64,000 bases of DNA. Origin: Methanolapillus africanus. Lineage in GTDB: Archaea > Halobacteriota > Methanosarcinia > Methanosarcinales > Methanosarcinaceae. Of the stretch, positions 26,242 through 35,445 are shown one piece after another. Every line of letters begins with the position of its first letter. Position 1 is the first letter of the stretch. A program made the translations under genes and the position numbers. The DNA lies in the NCBI RefSeq assembly GCF_032714475.1, contig NZ_JAWDKD010000021.1, positions 147,701 through 211,700 of the forward strand, read 5' to 3'. The notes beneath the pieces are model-generated. The model had not been told where the DNA came from. It worked only from the letters and a program-made list of their open reading frames with translations, and did not search any database.

Positions 26242-26922
26242 TTAAAGTATAAACATAAACGCCATAAACGCCCAAGTTTGACCGGCATTTCGATTGAGCA
26301 AAATGTAAGGCAATCCCAAAATAATACCGATGGCAAAGCTGGAAAGACCCACGGTAAGATCGCCCTTGGTAAGGGCATGCGGCAATCCCCATATAATTCC
26401 AAGCAGCAATCCGCCCCAGGGAATCTTATTAAGCGAGGTCGCCGCTTCCCCGGCTTTTTGGCCAAAAGCCACAAGGATGAGGCAAACCAGCATTTCAAAA
26501 ATATAATAAATGTTTTGCAGGATAAAATCCACCCAACCGTAAGCACCCAACCTTGTGATGGCGCTTTGATATTCAAGCCAAGGCTTAAACCCGCCCCAAA
26601 GCACAAACATGAAAACCGTTACAAGAACCACCAGGATGATGCAAAGAAGAATGCCACGTTTCGTCGTACCTGTTTGAACTTTGAACAGATTAAAATTAAA
26701 TTTTTTGTGAATGAAATTCAGCAAAAGATATGATCCGACAATCCAAATCATAATTGTCGTGATATGCGCGCCGCAGGACGTCGCCAGTTTTGATAATTGG
26801 AATTGCTCCGCAAGCATTCCCCAGAAAAAAGCACTCAATACATCTGAAAACAAAATAATAAATGCCGAACCGATAATAAAAACATACCAGAACCATTTAA
26901 TTTTAGATTCTTGCGTTTGCAA
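26242..26922 (-). CDS. multi-pass membrane protein, CPBP-like
   Basis: 226 aa with about seven hydrophobic segments. The C-terminal half, with GLLLGIIWGLPHALTKGD and LGLPYILLNRNAG, is reminiscent of CPBP (CAAX-processing-like) membrane proteases. The usual Glu-Glu-x3-Arg motif is not visible, so activity is doubtful. Alone between two membrane or secreted protein genes. Function unknown. Confidence 0.6.
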   Translation of the reverse strand: MQTQESKIKWFWYVFIIGSAFIILFSDVLSAFFWGMLAEQFQLSKLATSCGAHITTIMIWIVGSYLLLNFIHKKFNFNLFKVQTGTTKRGILLCIILVVLVTVFMFVLWGGFKPWLEYQSAITRLGAYGWVDFILQNIYYIFEMLVCLILVAFGQKAGEAATSLNKIPWGGLLLGIIWGLPHALTKGDLTVGLSSFAIGIILGLPYILLNRNAGQTWAFMAFMFIL

Positions 26923-27063
26923 TAAATTGACCTCCGTAGATCCGTTTTTTAGAGAATATTAGAATTATATCGGATTTTATCCCGAATGAGAAGACATGAA
27001 AAAAGGAAATAGCCGGCGAAAACCGACCGTTTTGAATTTTGAAATTGAACAAATGATTGTCCT

Positions 27064-27297
27064 TTATATTTTGCCCGGATTGCGGACGTCATACCAAACG
27101 TAAGCGCCCATAGCCACAACCGTGATAACGGTTCCGACGATGCCGAGAACCCACCAGTAAAGCGGCGTTTTCATAGACATCGTGCCTTCATCGGCAGATG
27201 CCGCATCTGTTTCCGCCAAAGCGGGGGAACCGAACAAAAGAACGGCAGCCAATAAGGCGCCGATGATTGCAGAAAGACGTGTTTTTTTAGAAATCAT
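27064..27297 (-). CDS. small secreted/membrane protein
   Basis: 77 aa. Signal peptide-like N-terminus (to about residue 29, SPALAET), a short acidic linker, then a C-terminal transmembrane helix ending AYVWYDVRNPGKI. GGAGG lies upstream of the start. The tail resembles that of the 474-aa protein at 24660-26084, suggesting shared sorting or a common partner. Function unknown. Confidence 0.6.
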   Translation of the reverse strand: MISKKTRLSAIIGALLAAVLLFGSPALAETDAASADEGTMSMKTPLYWWVLGIVGTVITVVAMGAYVWYDVRNPGKI

Positions 27298-27530
27298 TTT
27301 TTAATACCTCCGTAAAAAGATGAGTAACTTGCCCGAAACGCGCCCCAACGCGCAGCGGCACTTCCCGGCCGTAAAGGGAGGAAATCCGGAAGATAGAAAA
27401 AAGTATATTTAAAATATTATAAATAATTTCGGATTTCTTTTTTTTATTTTTAATAAAGTCGACCGTTCTGTTAAAAATAAATTTCCCGGTTGTATCGGCT
27501 CTTTTTGAGAGATATATAATAGATGCGGCA

Positions 27531-27887
27531 TTATAGAGAATATCCAAATAAAACGTTGCTGTCTTTCGGTGCCTCCAAACGTTCACCGGAACTGCCGTAA
27601 TGTCGAATTTTCGACGCGACGGTGATCGTGTAGCTTTCAAAAAGAGAATCTCGCCCTTGCTGCTGGTTCATGCGGTGCGCCGTTTGATTGCGCCATTTTT
27701 CAACAGCCTCTTCGTTTTCCCAAACAGACAAACTCAGCAGCTTTCCGTCATGGGTGAGACTGGAAAAACGCTCCGCCCGAATGAGCCCTTCGCTTTTGAT
27801 GAGATCGTTTCTCAAACAGGCCGCAGCGGCCAGGTAATCATCCATGCCGCTTTTTTTGACGACCACTTCAAACAAAACAAAAATCAT
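27531..27887 (-). CDS. antibiotic biosynthesis monooxygenase (ABM) domain protein
   Basis: 118 aa. The ABM ferredoxin-like fold is recognisable from MIFVLFEVVVKKSGMDDY, then GLIRAERFSS and LLSLSVWENEEAVEKWRN. Proteins of this family include haem-degrading monooxygenases and quinol monooxygenases, but many have no known substrate. The His residue in TAHRMNQQQGRDSLF is typical. It lies upstream of (before) no obvious operon partner; ogt is next on the same strand with a 55-bp gap. Role unknown. Confidence 0.75.
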   Translation of the reverse strand: MIFVLFEVVVKKSGMDDYLAAAACLRNDLIKSEGLIRAERFSSLTHDGKLLSLSVWENEEAVEKWRNQTAHRMNQQQGRDSLFESYTITVASKIRHYGSSGERLEAPKDSNVLFGYSL

Positions 27888-27941
27888 AACAAGAACCTCG
27901 ATTGTATGTGTTTTAATTTATCTGCGCCGTATGACACAGAA

Positions 27942-28481
27942 TTAAAGAGCGGTTCCTTTCGCCGGAACAGACAAATGGGACATGTCGACGCCTTCCAATT
28001 CAAGCAATTGAATTTTTTTATCGACGCCGCCGGCGTAACCCGTTAAGCTGCCGTTTGATCCGACCACGCGGTGGCATGGAATAATGATGGAGATCGGATT
28101 GTGTCCGACAGCGCCGCCGACCGCTTGCCCGGACATGCTTTCCCGGTTCATTTGAGCAGCCATTTTTTTGGCAATATCGCCGTACGTAATCACTTCGCCG
28201 TAAGGAATGCCGCACAAAATACGCCACACGCCCTGACGGAATTCGCTGCCGACCGGCGCCAGCGGCAATTCCGAAACCGCCGGATTTTCGCCGGCAAAAT
28301 ACCGGTCCAGCCATTTTTTCGCGTCAACGAATACCGGAAGATCGTCTTTTTCCGTCATTTCACCGGAAATGCTGCCGCCATGATACTTTTGCCCTTCAAG
28401 CCATAAACCGACAAGATTTTGACCATCGCACGCCAGCGTGATGATGCCGACTGGTGATGAATAGGTTGATTTGTAATACAT
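27942..28481 (-). CDS. ogt: methylated-DNA--protein-cysteine methyltransferase
   Basis: 179 aa. Repairs O6-alkylguanine by transferring the alkyl group to its own Cys. The active-site block IIPCHRVVGSNGSLTGYAGG is intact, and the upstream GEVITYGDIAKKM helix-turn-helix matches the family. Stoichiometric suicide enzyme. Upstream of the start lie three tandem palindromes (28536-28641) that could regulate it. Confidence 0.95.
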   Translation of the reverse strand: MYYKSTYSSPVGIITLACDGQNLVGLWLEGQKYHGGSISGEMTEKDDLPVFVDAKKWLDRYFAGENPAVSELPLAPVGSEFRQGVWRILCGIPYGEVITYGDIAKKMAAQMNRESMSGQAVGGAVGHNPISIIIPCHRVVGSNGSLTGYAGGVDKKIQLLELEGVDMSHLSVPAKGTAL

Positions 28482-28535
28482 TTTCTTTCCCCTTTTTTCT
28501 TTTTAATTTCCGCTGTTTTCCTTTTTTCTCATTTT

Positions 28536-28641
28536 TTAAACCCGTCGGAATCGACCGGTTTAAAATCAATTCTTTAAACCCGCCGAAATCGACCAGTTTA
28601 AAATCAATTCTTTAAACCCGTCGAAATCGACCAGGTTAAAA
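28536..28641. repeat. three tandem 38-bp palindromic repeats
   Basis: Three copies of a 30-bp near-palindrome beginning TTTAAACC and ending GGTTTAAA or similar (28536-28565, 28574-28603, 28612-28641), separated by ATCAATTC. The first copy has 13-bp arms with one mismatch around GAAT. They sit 55-160 bp upstream of ogt and downstream of carS. Could be operators or structured RNA in the carS-ogt gap. Confidence 0.8.
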
Positions 28642-28659
28642 TCAGAATGCAAATCAAAA

Positions 28660-28735
28660 ATGAAAACAAAAATAAAAACAAAAATAAAAATGAAAACAAA
28701 ACGAAAATAAAATGAAAACGAAAATAAAAATGAGT
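28660..28735. repeat. A-rich low-complexity tract
   Basis: Repeated AAAAATGAAAACAAAAATAAA-like words with a period near 6 bp, just downstream of carS. No coding potential seen. Confidence 0.6.
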
Positions 28736-28755
28736 GGTAATTGTTATAAAACCGA

Positions 28756-29361
28756 TTACCACGGCTCATTTTTAATGCCGAGTTTATACCCGACAATGTT
28801 GGTGCCGACGTGCAAAAGCGGCGTGATGATAATCACCGCAATCAACGGCCAGAACGCCAAGGTTTGGAAGAACCAGGTCCAGGACGTCAGCATCGTCAGC
28901 AAAAAGGCGCCGATGAGGAAATCGTATTGGTCGACGAGCGGGAAAGCAGCGCCGCGCGGAAGTCCGATTCTTCTTTTGATAAAACTGAACGTCATGTCGC
29001 CGAGAAGCGCGCCGACGGCGAGCGATAAAATGGCGACGCAAGCGGACAAGTCCAGCGCGTCCGGGACGCCGGTGGCTGAAAATCCGGGAAGGGCGATGCC
29101 GAAGAAATTGAATCCGAATTTCAACAAAAAGATTTCAATGATTCCGACTAAAAAACCGAGAAGCGTGCCCGCAAAAAAGCCGCGCCAGGTTTTGCCGTCG
29201 CCGAGAATCCGGCGGCCGTCTTTCATCGTTTTTCCGCCGTCGATCGGGCGGCCGCCGCCGAGAAGCGCGGCAAAAGAGTTGGGCAAATACGCGGGCAGCA
29301 TAATCCAAAGACCGACAACGATTGCCGTGACAATTTCAAGAAGCATAATCATCTTTTCCAT
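28756..29361 (-). CDS. carS: CDP-archaeol synthase
   Basis: 201 aa, about five transmembrane helices. Transfers CMP to digeranylgeranylglyceryl phosphate in archaeal polar-lipid synthesis. Signature region GGGRPIDGGKTMKDGRRILG continues into DGKTWRGFFAGTLLG; LLGDMTFSFIKRRIG and VDQYDFLIGAF near the C-terminal side are also typical. Ends in TAA. Monocistronic in appearance. Confidence 0.93.
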   Translation of the reverse strand: MEKMIMLLEIVTAIVVGLWIMLPAYLPNSFAALLGGGRPIDGGKTMKDGRRILGDGKTWRGFFAGTLLGFLVGIIEIFLLKFGFNFFGIALPGFSATGVPDALDLSACVAILSLAVGALLGDMTFSFIKRRIGLPRGAAFPLVDQYDFLIGAFLLTMLTSWTWFFQTLAFWPLIAVIIITPLLHVGTNIVGYKLGIKNEPW

Positions 29362-29432
29362 TTAAAAAATTGAAATAAATGCGAATCATCAAAGATATTT
29401 TTTTCTTAAAATGCCTTTATCTTATAATATCG

Positions 29433-29636
29433 TTATTCTTTAAGTGGACAGCACTTTGACAAATTTAATCTTTCACGCATATTTTCATCGCTGATCCAAT
29501 CGGAATTTGTTTGAACAGACTGTTCCGCTTCATCCAAAGCTTCCAACAATTGAATCAATGCTTTTTCGGATTCATTCGAATTTGATGATTTCAAACTTGA
29601 AATTAAACCTTAGCGTTCGGATATTTCTTCAGACAT
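29433..29636 (-). pseudogene. short gene with early TAA, unknown product
   Basis: Reading from the ATG at 29636 gives MSEEISER, then TAA (29612-29610), then about 58 sense codons in the same frame to the TAA at 29433. The downstream part is protein-like: acidic, helical, with ALIQLLEALDEAEQSV and DENMRERLNLSKCCP. Either a small gene disabled by a nonsense mutation or a shorter protein from a weak internal TTG. The stop is TAA, so amber readthrough cannot rescue it. Confidence 0.4.
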
Positions 29637-29670
29637 AATAATCACAAAATTTATGATGTTGTCTTTAGAT

Positions 29671-30576
29671 TTATATTTTTTCAACAGCTTCGATTTTTGA
29701 AACATTCGTCTCTTTCTTTTTATTCGGCATCAATTCCGCGAACATAACGCTCGCAAAGACAATCGCTGCACCGAGATACTGAATCGGCAGAAGGTGTTCC
29801 GACGCGAACAGATACGCAAACAATGCGGCAAAGACCGGCTCCAAGGCGAAAATTAATCCGATGTGGGACGGCGTCGTATATTTTTGAGCGACCACTTGAG
29901 CGATAAATCCGAACGCGCTGCAGAAAATGCCGAGGAACAGAACCGGAACCCACAAGTCAATCGTATTCGGAATGAACGGATCTTCGAAAATCAGCGAAAA
30001 AACCAATCCGAAAAGAGCGGTGAAACCGAGCTGAATAATGCCCAAGTTGAGCGGATCCACTTCCGGAATGTCCACGAACTTTTTGGACAGCATGATGTGG
30101 GTAGAATAAACGACGGCTGCGAGAACGCAAACCAGATCGCCGAGACCGACGCCCATGGATCCTTCCAAAGTCATCAGTCCGATGCCGATGGTGGCGCAAA
30201 TGCTGGCGATGATGATTTTCTTTTCCGGAAATTTTCGGTAAGCCAGAGACGACATGATCGGAACGAAAATCACCGTGAGGCTGCCCAAAAATCCGACATT
30301 GGAAATGGTGGTGTATTGAATGCCGTAATTGACGCCGGCGAGCGTCAGAAACAACAAAAATCCGAGAGCAACGCCGCATTGGATGGTTTTGGCGTTGATT
30401 TTGGAGAAATGGCGGAAAAACAGAAGCACGGCAACGATAAAGCCGACGCTGAAGCGAAGAGCGATGAAATTAAAAATCGGAATCGATTGGATGCCGACGC
30501 GGGTAAAGAGATAAGAGAGACCCCAAAAAAAGACGACCATAAACATGAGTAAGTCTGCTTTTTTCTGAGAGTCCAT
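29671..30576 (-). CDS. EamA/DMT family transporter
   Basis: 301 aa with ten predicted transmembrane segments in two homologous halves, the EamA pattern. The first half opens LLMFMVVFFWGLSYLFTRVG; the second-half signature is near SHIGLIFALEPVFAALFAYL. Drug/metabolite superfamily exporters move amino acids, sugars or other small molecules; substrate cannot be assigned. Short charged C-terminal tail. Single gene, with an AT-rich promoter region upstream. Confidence 0.9.
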   Translation of the reverse strand: MDSQKKADLLMFMVVFFWGLSYLFTRVGIQSIPIFNFIALRFSVGFIVAVLLFFRHFSKINAKTIQCGVALGFLLFLTLAGVNYGIQYTTISNVGFLGSLTVIFVPIMSSLAYRKFPEKKIIIASICATIGIGLMTLEGSMGVGLGDLVCVLAAVVYSTHIMLSKKFVDIPEVDPLNLGIIQLGFTALFGLVFSLIFEDPFIPNTIDLWVPVLFLGIFCSAFGFIAQVVAQKYTTPSHIGLIFALEPVFAALFAYLFASEHLLPIQYLGAAIVFASVMFAELMPNKKKETNVSKIEAVEKI

Positions 30577-30751
30577 AAAAATTCACGGATGATTTCAATT
30601 TATTCTTTCTTTATAATGGTATCTGATAATTTTTTAAATACATTATTTTTATGTTTTGATTTGTTTCAACAATAAAATATTATAACTGAAAAGACAATAA
30701 AAAGAAGAACAGAGAGAACAGAGAACAAAAACAGAATAAAGAGATGAAAAA

Positions 30752-31000
30752 ATGAAAAAAGACGAAAAACCAATCCTTTCCAAAGAAAAGCGGTCTGCCG
30801 CTGCCGGCCTCATCAAAAAATACCTGGAAGAAAATTCGGACGCGGAAATCGGCCAAATGCAAGCCGAATTTTTGATGGATTTTATTGCCGACAATATCGG
30901 CGTTTATTTTTACAATCAAGGCGTCGCCGACGCGATGACTTTTATGGCGGAAAAAACGGAAGATTTGTTTGTGCTCATGAAAGATGAAAAATTGAAATAA
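30752..31000 (+). CDS. DUF2164 family small protein
   Basis: 82 aa, soluble and helical. The middle, with YLEENSDAEIGQMQAEFLMDF and GVYFYNQGVADA, matches DUF2164, a short conserved family of unknown function. It is followed by a long A/T low-complexity stretch (31000-31100). Confidence 0.75.
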   Translation: MKKDEKPILSKEKRSAAAGLIKKYLEENSDAEIGQMQAEFLMDFIADNIGVYFYNQGVADAMTFMAEKTEDLFVLMKDEKLK

Positions 31001-31124
31001 ATAATAAGTTAAAAGATAAGTAAAAAATAAATTAAAAAGATTAATAAAAATAATAAAGATAATAAATTAAAGAAAATAAATTAAAGATAATAAATGAATC
31101 AAATAAACCGAAGGAGAAATTCTG

Positions 31125-31574
31125 ATGGCATTCTCGTTTTCCGATTCCAAAATGACGGTTTTGCCGTTTTCGGAACTGCCGGTCCGCTACCGGATCAGTT
31201 CAACCGCTTGGCAGCCGAAGGTGTCTGATTTTGAATCCGGCGCGGAGCTGGCGGAACAGCTTCTCCAAAAAGCGGTTGTCATTTACAATGAGAAAGCGTC
31301 GGAAGATTTTGTTGAATTTATGGCGCGCAGCCCGGCGTCCAACTGGGCGCAAACGGACCTGTTCATCGAGCCGGAAAAATATTACCGCCAATACGTTCTG
31401 TTTTTGAATGAACGGGGAGAACATTGTTTTTGGATCAATTTCTTCTGCCGGCCGGTCGGCAATTGGAAAGCCAGCCGCGTGGACGTGAAAAACGGCGGAA
31501 CCTGCTATTTTTCCATCGGACTCAATATCGATACCGGAAAACGGTTTGACTTTTTGGTGAACGGCAAAGAATGA
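31125..31574 (+). CDS. conserved hypothetical protein, 149 aa
   Basis: Soluble protein with GGAG six bases before the ATG (AAGGAGAAATTCTG). Aromatic-rich, mixed alpha/beta in appearance. Notable features are an acidic-aromatic patch WAQTDLFIEPEKYYRQYV and the stretch CFWINFFCRPVGNWK. No family recognised. Ends in TGA. It stands alone between the DUF2164 gene and ferredoxin. Confidence 0.7.
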   Translation: MAFSFSDSKMTVLPFSELPVRYRISSTAWQPKVSDFESGAELAEQLLQKAVVIYNEKASEDFVEFMARSPASNWAQTDLFIEPEKYYRQYVLFLNERGEHCFWINFFCRPVGNWKASRVDVKNGGTCYFSIGLNIDTGKRFDFLVNGKE

Positions 31575-31647
31575 AATTTTCATATGCCGACATTTTTTCG
31601 TCGAGCCGTCAAAAATACGATTTACCGTTGCCGTTTTTTGCAAAACG

Positions 31648-31658
31648 TATATAAAATA
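31648..31658 (+). promoter_or_regulatory. TATA box of ferredoxin gene
   Basis: GTATATAAAATATA, about 130 bp upstream of the ferredoxin ATG. Confidence 0.5.
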
Positions 31659-31780
31659 TATGCGTATTATGTGGTGTATATGATTCATGTAATACCGATT
31701 GGGAGCATTACATAATCCATAACCCAAAAAATAATTCTTTTTAAATCATAAGTATTGAAATTATTACGGAGGAGAAAATT

Positions 31781-31957
31781 ATGCCAGCAATTATTGATGA
31801 AAACGAGTGCACCGGATGCGGACTTTGTGTGGACGAATGTCCGGCCGAAGCCATTACCCTTTTGGACATCGGCGTCTCCCGTGTTGACCCGGCGGAATGC
31901 ACCGAATGCGGCGCTTGCGTCGATGTGTGCCCGGTTGCAGCCATCACTTTAGAGTAA
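31781..31957 (+). CDS. 2[4Fe-4S] ferredoxin
   Basis: 58 aa, the size of clostridial-type ferredoxins. Two cluster motifs: CTGCGLCVDECP (residues 10-21) and CTECGACVDVCP (about 40-51). GGAGGAG directly precedes the ATG, a strong ribosome-binding site. Small electron carrier; in this setting it would accept electrons from the neighbouring 2-oxoacid oxidoreductase and other ferredoxin-linked enzymes. Followed by a hairpin at 31962-31990. Confidence 0.95.
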   Translation: MPAIIDENECTGCGLCVDECPAEAITLLDIGVSRVDPAECTECGACVDVCPVAAITLE

Positions 31958-31961
31958 ACCC

Positions 31962-32000
31962 AATGAACCGATCTTTTCGGTTTCATTCTTCTTTTTATTT
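31962..32000 (+). terminator. Terminator after ferredoxin
   Basis: AATGAACCGA pairs (one bulge) with TCGGTTTCATT, followed by a T-rich run. The remaining DNA to 32180 has no gene. Confidence 0.6.
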
Positions 32001-32180
32001 GTTTTTTTTTGAAAAGTATTTTTCTGTTTTGTGTTTATTTTCTTCTGAGCCTTACCGTTTGTATTTGACCGGCAAGCTGCCCGGTAAAAAAGAACAAGCC
32101 ACGATTTTGAAAAATTGAAAGGATCTGGACAGCCGGATTCGTCGGTTCGCTTTTAAATTGATCGTCCATCACCTTCATTA

Positions 32181-32190
32181 ATTATAAATA
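32181..32190 (+). promoter_or_regulatory. TATA box of the kor operon
   Basis: ATTATAAATA, about 100 bp upstream of korD, giving a leader of roughly 70 nt. Confidence 0.55.
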
Positions 32191-32283
32191 GGGCAATTTC
32201 ACCATAAGGGTTATTCTTTTGATAGATGATTTCTATTCAATTTTTACCATAATTCAACCACTTTATTCTAAAGGAGTCTACAG

Positions 32284-32535
32284 ATGTCAGAAACAAATGA
32301 GAAAGGGGTGCCTTACCCGGTCATCAACATATTGGAATGCAAGTCGTGCGGCCGGTGTGTTTTCGATTGTCCGAAAGGCGTTTTGAAAATCGGAACGATG
32401 CTCAACGAACGCGGCTATGCGCCGGTCGTGTACGCCGGTTCCGGCTGCAGCGGATGCGGCAACTGTTATTACACTTGCCCGGAACCGCTCGCGATTGAGG
32501 TTCACATTCCGAGAAAAACAAAAACGGAGGTCTGA
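32284..32535 (+). CDS. korD: 2-oxoacid:ferredoxin oxidoreductase, delta subunit
   Basis: 83 aa with two 4Fe-4S motifs, CKSCGRCVFDCP and CSGCGNCYYTCP. It passes electrons from the catalytic subunits to ferredoxin. GGAG lies upstream. It is the first gene of the D-A-B/G operon, with only 2 bp to korA. Confidence 0.92.
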   Translation: MSETNEKGVPYPVINILECKSCGRCVFDCPKGVLKIGTMLNERGYAPVVYAGSGCSGCGNCYYTCPEPLAIEVHIPRKTKTEV

Positions 32536-32537
32536 AG

Positions 32538-33637
32538 ATGACGATTCAATTGATTAAAGGAAATACGGCCGTTATTATCGGCGCCATGTACGCCGGATGC
32601 GACTGTTATTTCGGATATCCGATCACGCCGGCCAGTGAAATTTTGCATGAAGCGTCGAAATATTTCCCGATGGCGGGACGAAAGTTCGTGCAGGCCGAAT
32701 CGGAAGAAGCGGCGATTAACATGGTTTACGGCGCGGCCGCCACCGGTCACCGGGTTTTGACGGCGTCGTCCGGCCCCGGCATGAGTTTGAAACAGGAAGG
32801 CATTTCCTATTTGGCCGGCGCGGAATTGCCGTGTGTGATCGTGGACGTGCAGCGGGCGGGCCCGGGTCTCGGCAACATTGGTCCCGAGCAGTCCGACTAC
32901 AACCAAATTGTCAAAGGCGGCGGACATGGCAACTACAAAAACATTGTTCTGGCGCCCAACTCCGTTCAGGAAATGTGCGACTTGACCATCAAAGGATTTG
33001 ACCTGGCGTTCAAATACAGAAACCCGGTCGTCATTTTGGCGGACGGCGTTTTGGGACAAATGATGGAGCCGGTCGCGTTCCCGAAAGCGGCGGTTGAGCC
33101 GAAAATCGACAATTCCTGGTCGGTCGGCGGCAACGCCGAAACGAAAAAGAATCTGGTCACCTCCATCTTTTTGGATTTCGACCAGCTGGAAGCATTCAAC
33201 AACAAACTCATGAAAAAGTATCAGGCCGTTTGCGAAAACGAACCGATCTATGAAGAGTATATGATGGACGACGCGGACATCATTTTGGTTTCTTACGGCA
33301 TCAGCAGCCGGATTTCCAAGAGCGCGGTCGACACCGCCCGCCAAATGGGTATTAAGGCCGGCCTTTTCCGCCCGATTACGCTGTTCCCCTTCCCGGAAAA
33401 ACGCATTCAAGAGATTGCAGAGCGGAACTGTACTTTCCTGGCGGTGGAAATGAGTTCCGGACAGATGCGCGAAGACATTATGCTCGCGATCCGCTGCAAG
33501 CGCGACGTCGAATTGGCGAACCGGATGGGCGGCAACATCATTGAGATGGACAAAGTGATTCAGAAAATTAAGGAAATTGATCAAAAACAAAAGCAGGCAA
33601 AGAATAATCAAACAGCTGCAACGCCGGAGGCGAAATA

Positions 33638-33638
<1 letters not shown>
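32538..33638 (+). CDS. korA: 2-oxoglutarate:ferredoxin oxidoreductase, alpha subunit
   Basis: 366 aa. Opens IQLIKGNTAVIIGAMYAGCD, then YPITPASEILH and the block TASSGPGMSLKQEG, all typical of the KorA/VorA alpha chain. With the beta chain it oxidatively decarboxylates a 2-oxoacid, most likely 2-oxoglutarate, to the acyl-CoA with reduction of ferredoxin, supplying succinyl-CoA in the partial TCA cycle. Its TAA overlaps the ATG of the next gene by one base. Confidence 0.93.
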
Positions 33639-35108
<1,470 letters not shown>

Positions 35109-35110
<2 letters not shown>

Positions 35111-35145
35111 ATGAAATTTGATTTCATTCTTTTTCTTTTTTCTTA
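35109..35145 (+). terminator. Terminator of the kor operon
   Basis: GAATGAAAT (35109-35117) / ATTTCATTC (35121-35129), then TTTTTCTTTTTTC. The next 300 bp (to 35445) are AT-rich with a GCGCGC-containing stretch at 35185-35215 that resembles the dispersed element only weakly; no gene seen. Confidence 0.7.
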
Positions 35146-35445
35146 TTTTATCTTTTTTTGAATTATATTTCAAAACTGTGGGGGCGGCTTTGGCGCGCAC
35201 CGGGCGGCTTTTGAAGAAAAACCGGATTGGTTTTTGAGGGATAAATAAAGGTTTGTTTCGGAAGATTTTGAGTCTTTAATTTTTTTGGTTTTTACTCCAT
35301 TTATTTTGTCATCTTTATTCATTGCTATCATTTTTTAATAAAAATAGGGAAATATTTATTTGTGATAGGGTTTTCTTTTCCTTTGTTATTGTCATTTTTT
35401 ATTTTTAATTTCTAATTTCTGAGATGAACGACAAAAGGTGAAACC

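Noticed and set aside
35180..35220. Tenth GCGCGC-core element
   Set aside because: Has GGCGCGCACCGGGCGGC but lacks the GTTAT/ATAAC half of the core and the usual flanks.
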